Of a DNA stretch of 8,531 nucleotides, positions 7,131-8,531 are shown one piece after another. The notes beneath the pieces are model-generated. The model did no database searches, was not told where the DNA came from, and saw nothing but the letters and a program-made list of their open reading frames with translations. Source of the DNA: Chlamydiota bacterium (lineage in GTDB: Bacteria > Chlamydiota > Chlamydiia > Chlamydiales > Simkaniaceae); assembly GCA_029556005.1 (NCBI GenBank), contig JAKQGT010000043.1, positions 1 through 8,531 of the forward strand, in the 5' to 3' direction. Position 1 is the stretch's first letter. Every line of letters begins with the position of its first letter. The position numbers and the translations under genes were made by a program.

Positions 7131-7171
7131 GGATTTATTTCTATTGCTCTCAAAATAGAGGACTTTGTAAA

Positions 7172-7243
7172 ATGCTGCTTAATATGGTGAAAACAGCAAC
7201 TCTATCTCTCATTTCCACTCTTCTCATTATTGCGCGTCCTTAG
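7172..7243 (+). CDS. Candidate 23-residue leader peptide upstream of brnQ
   Basis: This short frame runs from ATG (7172-7174) to TAG (7241-7243), with AGAGGA (7157-7162) 9 nt upstream as a good ribosome site. The peptide begins MLLNMVKTATLSL, continues ISTLLII and ends ARP. Ten of its 23 residues are Leu, Ile or Val, and all six Leu codons are CTN. It ends 62 nt before the brnQ start, on the same strand. Its length, composition and place ahead of a branched-chain amino acid carrier recall the leader peptides of ilv/leu operons, where ribosome stalling controls downstream expression. It could also be a signal-peptide fragment of a decayed gene, a small hydrophobic peptide, or chance. The reading frame and ribosome site are visible; the regulatory role is inferred. 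Confidence 0.45.
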   Translation: MLLNMVKTATLSLISTLLIIARP

Positions 7244-7250
7244 GCGCAAT
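7229..7250 (+). promoter_or_regulatory. Hairpin spanning the end of the short ORF upstream of brnQ
   Basis: ATTGCGC (7229-7235) and GCGCAAT (7244-7250) form a perfect 7-bp stem with an 8-nt loop that contains the TAG stop of the short ORF. It is GC-rich against very AT-rich surroundings. No T-run follows, so it is not a standard intrinsic terminator. A ribosome ending translation there would melt it. This hairpin, or an alternative pairing, may affect brnQ expression. Confidence 0.4.
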
Positions 7251-7292
7251 CCATTCGTGTTATTTATAAATATTTAAATTACAATTTTTTAA

Positions 7293-7300
7293 AGAGGAAG
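7293..7300 (+). promoter_or_regulatory. Ribosome binding site deciding the brnQ TTG start
   Basis: AGAGGAAG ends 5 nt before the TTG at 7306, with GAGG optimally spaced. It supports TTG over the next in-frame ATG (7348), which would delete part of the first membrane helix. Confidence 0.8.
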
Positions 7301-7305
7301 GCACA

Positions 7306-8454
7306 TTGAACAAAATCAAAAGCACATCATTTTCAACAGGGCTTGCCATGTTCTCCATGTTCTTTGGAGCGGGGAACATTACGTTTCCCTTAATTATTGG
7401 TCAAACTGTTGAGGGGGGGCTTTTATGGGCGCTCCTTGGCCTTATCATTACAGCAGTTCTGATTCCTTTTTCTGGGCTGATGTCAACCGTTCTATTTGAA
7501 GGGGATTATGAGAGCTTCTTTAAAAGGATTGGAAAGATTCCTGGAATGGGGATTATTGTTATCCTCATCTGCCTGATTGGCCCTTTTGGAGGGATTCCTA
7601 GGTGTATTACGTTAACCTACTCCACGCTAAATGTGTATTTTTCGGGGATGCATTTACTGACATTCAGTGTGATGAGCTGTTTATTGATTTTTTTATGTTC
7701 CTGGAAAAGGCATCGGATCTTAGATCTAATAGGGTATGTTTTATCGCCTTTGTTGATCTTGTTTTTGCTCTCTATCATTGTTAAAGGGGTCTTTTTCTCT
7801 TCTTCTGATCCTATGGGTATCTCTCATGTTGTGCATCCTTTTCTCTATGGGTTGCAAGAGGGATACAATACAATGGATCTACTAGCTTCCTTTTTCTTTT
7901 CTTCTCCAGTCTATCAACGCCTTAAATCACAGGAAAAAGGGGGGAGTCGATCTCTGTTTCTTCCGATTTTCAAAGCGAGCTTGATTGGCGCTGCTTTATT
8001 AAGTCTTATCTATGTGGGTTTTAGTTATGTAGCTGCCCACCATGCCCAGGCTTTACTAGGAACGCCCATGGATCAGTTACTGGGGAAAATCGGACAGATT
8101 GTCTTGGGTCATCATGCAGGAATGGTTGTCTGTATGTCGATTGCGCTCACTTGTTTAACAACGGCTATTGCACTCACAGTCATTTGTGCTGAGTTTTTAC
8201 AGAAAAGGATTTGTAAAATGCGCTTGAGATATGAATGGGCGCTTGCCATTATCCTACTGATTACGATAGGGATCTCGTCACTGGAATTTACGGGGATTGT
8301 CCGTTTGCTGCTCCCTGTATTGCAAGTCATTTATCCTGCGCTACTTATCTTAAGTCTTTTCAACATTTTCCATAAAATGTTTGATTATAAACCGATTAAG
8401 TTTCCTGTTTTTACAACAGCATCGCTCGTGTTCATCTATCAACACATTGCATAA
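7306..8454 (+). CDS. brnQ: Branched-chain amino acid carrier, LIV-II (BrnQ) family
   Basis: BrnQ carriers import leucine, isoleucine and valine with a cation (usually Na+) across the inner membrane. The 382-residue protein is hydrophobic throughout, with about ten or eleven predicted helices. It shows the family landmarks: MFSMFFGAGNITFPLIIG in helix 1 (GAGN at 21-24), GPFGGIPRC (92-100), EGYNTMDLLASFFF (185-198) and LTCLTTAIALT (281-291). It is shorter than the usual 420-440 residues, and the C-terminus ends soon after a short final hydrophobic stretch; the frame is otherwise undamaged. The start is TTG at 7306, supported by its ribosome site and by homologous MNKIKS...GLAMF spacing. It is divergent from the 6428-7051 gene. 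A hydrophobic short ORF and hairpin upstream may regulate it. Substrate class is confident from the family; which amino acid is preferred cannot be read here. Confidence 0.93.
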   Translation: MNKIKSTSFSTGLAMFSMFFGAGNITFPLIIGQTVEGGLLWALLGLIITAVLIPFSGLMSTVLFEGDYESFFKRIGKIPGMGIIVILICLIGPFGGIPRCITLTYSTLNVYFSGMHLLTFSVMSCLLIFLCSWKRHRILDLIGYVLSPLLILFLLSIIVKGVFFSSSDPMGISHVVHPFLYGLQEGYNTMDLLASFFFSSPVYQRLKSQEKGGSRSLFLPIFKASLIGAALLSLIYVGFSYVAAHHAQALLGTPMDQLLGKIGQIVLGHHAGMVVCMSIALTCLTTAIALTVICAEFLQKRICKMRLRYEWALAIILLITIGISSLEFTGIVRLLLPVLQVIYPALLILSLFNIFHKMFDYKPIKFPVFTTASLVFIYQHIA

Positions 8455-8471
8455 TATCCAGGAAATTCGGT

Positions 8472-8510
8472 ATGCTATTAAAAAATATGGCAACAGTTTG
8501 TTTTGTTTAA
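8472..8510 (+). CDS. Possible 12-codon ORF downstream of brnQ
   Basis: ATG (8472-8474) to TAA (8508-8510) encodes MLLKNMATVCFV, with AGGAA (8460-8464) 7 nt upstream. Its start resembles that of the short ORF before brnQ (MLLNMVKTAT). It might be a leader for a gene beyond the window edge, but at 12 codons chance is quite likely. Confidence 0.15.
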   Translation: MLLKNMATVCFV

Positions 8511-8531
8511 GATCAAGAGTACAACACTTTC

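Noticed and set aside
7229..7250. Intrinsic terminator upstream of brnQ
   Set aside because: The 7-bp stem is not followed by a T-run; the next bases are CCATTCGTG.
7348..7350. In-frame ATG as the brnQ start
   Set aside because: It would remove the first 14 residues and part of helix 1, and has no ribosome site, unlike the TTG at 7306.
1..8531. CRISPR array, insertion sequence, integrase or attachment site
   Set aside because: I saw no spaced direct repeats, transposase-like frames, terminal inverted repeats or rRNA/tRNA genes anywhere in the window.

Overview
The window looks like a piece of chromosome from a member of the Chlamydiae, most likely an environmental, Parachlamydia/Waddlia/Simkania-like one rather than a Chlamydia sp. 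The evidence is the gatC-gatA-gatB order, a GatA N-terminus starting MYRKSA that I recall from chlamydial GatA, a short BrnQ carrier, a DUF378 membrane protein, and lineage-type proteins of unknown function. Base composition is moderately AT-rich. The phylum is inferred from memory of these families; the genus cannot be fixed from sequence alone.

Layout. Positions 1-2798 (minus strand) hold the gatCAB operon: gatC (GTG start), gatA, and the first 342 codons of gatB, which runs off the left edge. The three genes are tightly coupled (9-nt gap, then a 4-nt ATGA overlap) and follow a good sigma70-type promoter. The -35 box of that promoter abuts a strong hairpin that ends the gene upstream. Positions 2910-4475 (minus) encode a 521-residue Sec-exported protein that I cannot assign; its C-terminal third has a pattern weakly reminiscent of ADP-ribosyltransferases. 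A divergent intergenic region follows. Next come a 76-residue DUF378 two-helix membrane protein with a cysteine-rich tail (4656-4886, plus) and a 461-residue SRPBCC + SDR (TIGR01777-type) fusion (5060-6445, plus). The latter overlaps convergently by 18 nt with a 207-residue single-helix membrane protein of unknown function (6428-7051, minus). The right end holds brnQ (7306-8454, plus, TTG start), a sodium-coupled branched-chain amino acid carrier.

The genes do not form one pathway. gatCAB supplies Gln-tRNA(Gln) and/or Asn-tRNA(Asn) by transamidation. BrnQ imports Leu/Ile/Val, a plausible need of an intracellular bacterium. The others look like envelope or lineage-specific functions.

The most interesting possibility is upstream of brnQ. 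A 23-codon ORF with its own Shine-Dalgarno sequence has Leu, Ile or Val at 10 of 23 residues, and its stop codon sits in the loop of a 7-bp hairpin. It resembles a leader peptide for branched-chain amino acid control of the transporter. A signal-peptide remnant or chance ORF is the main competing explanation.
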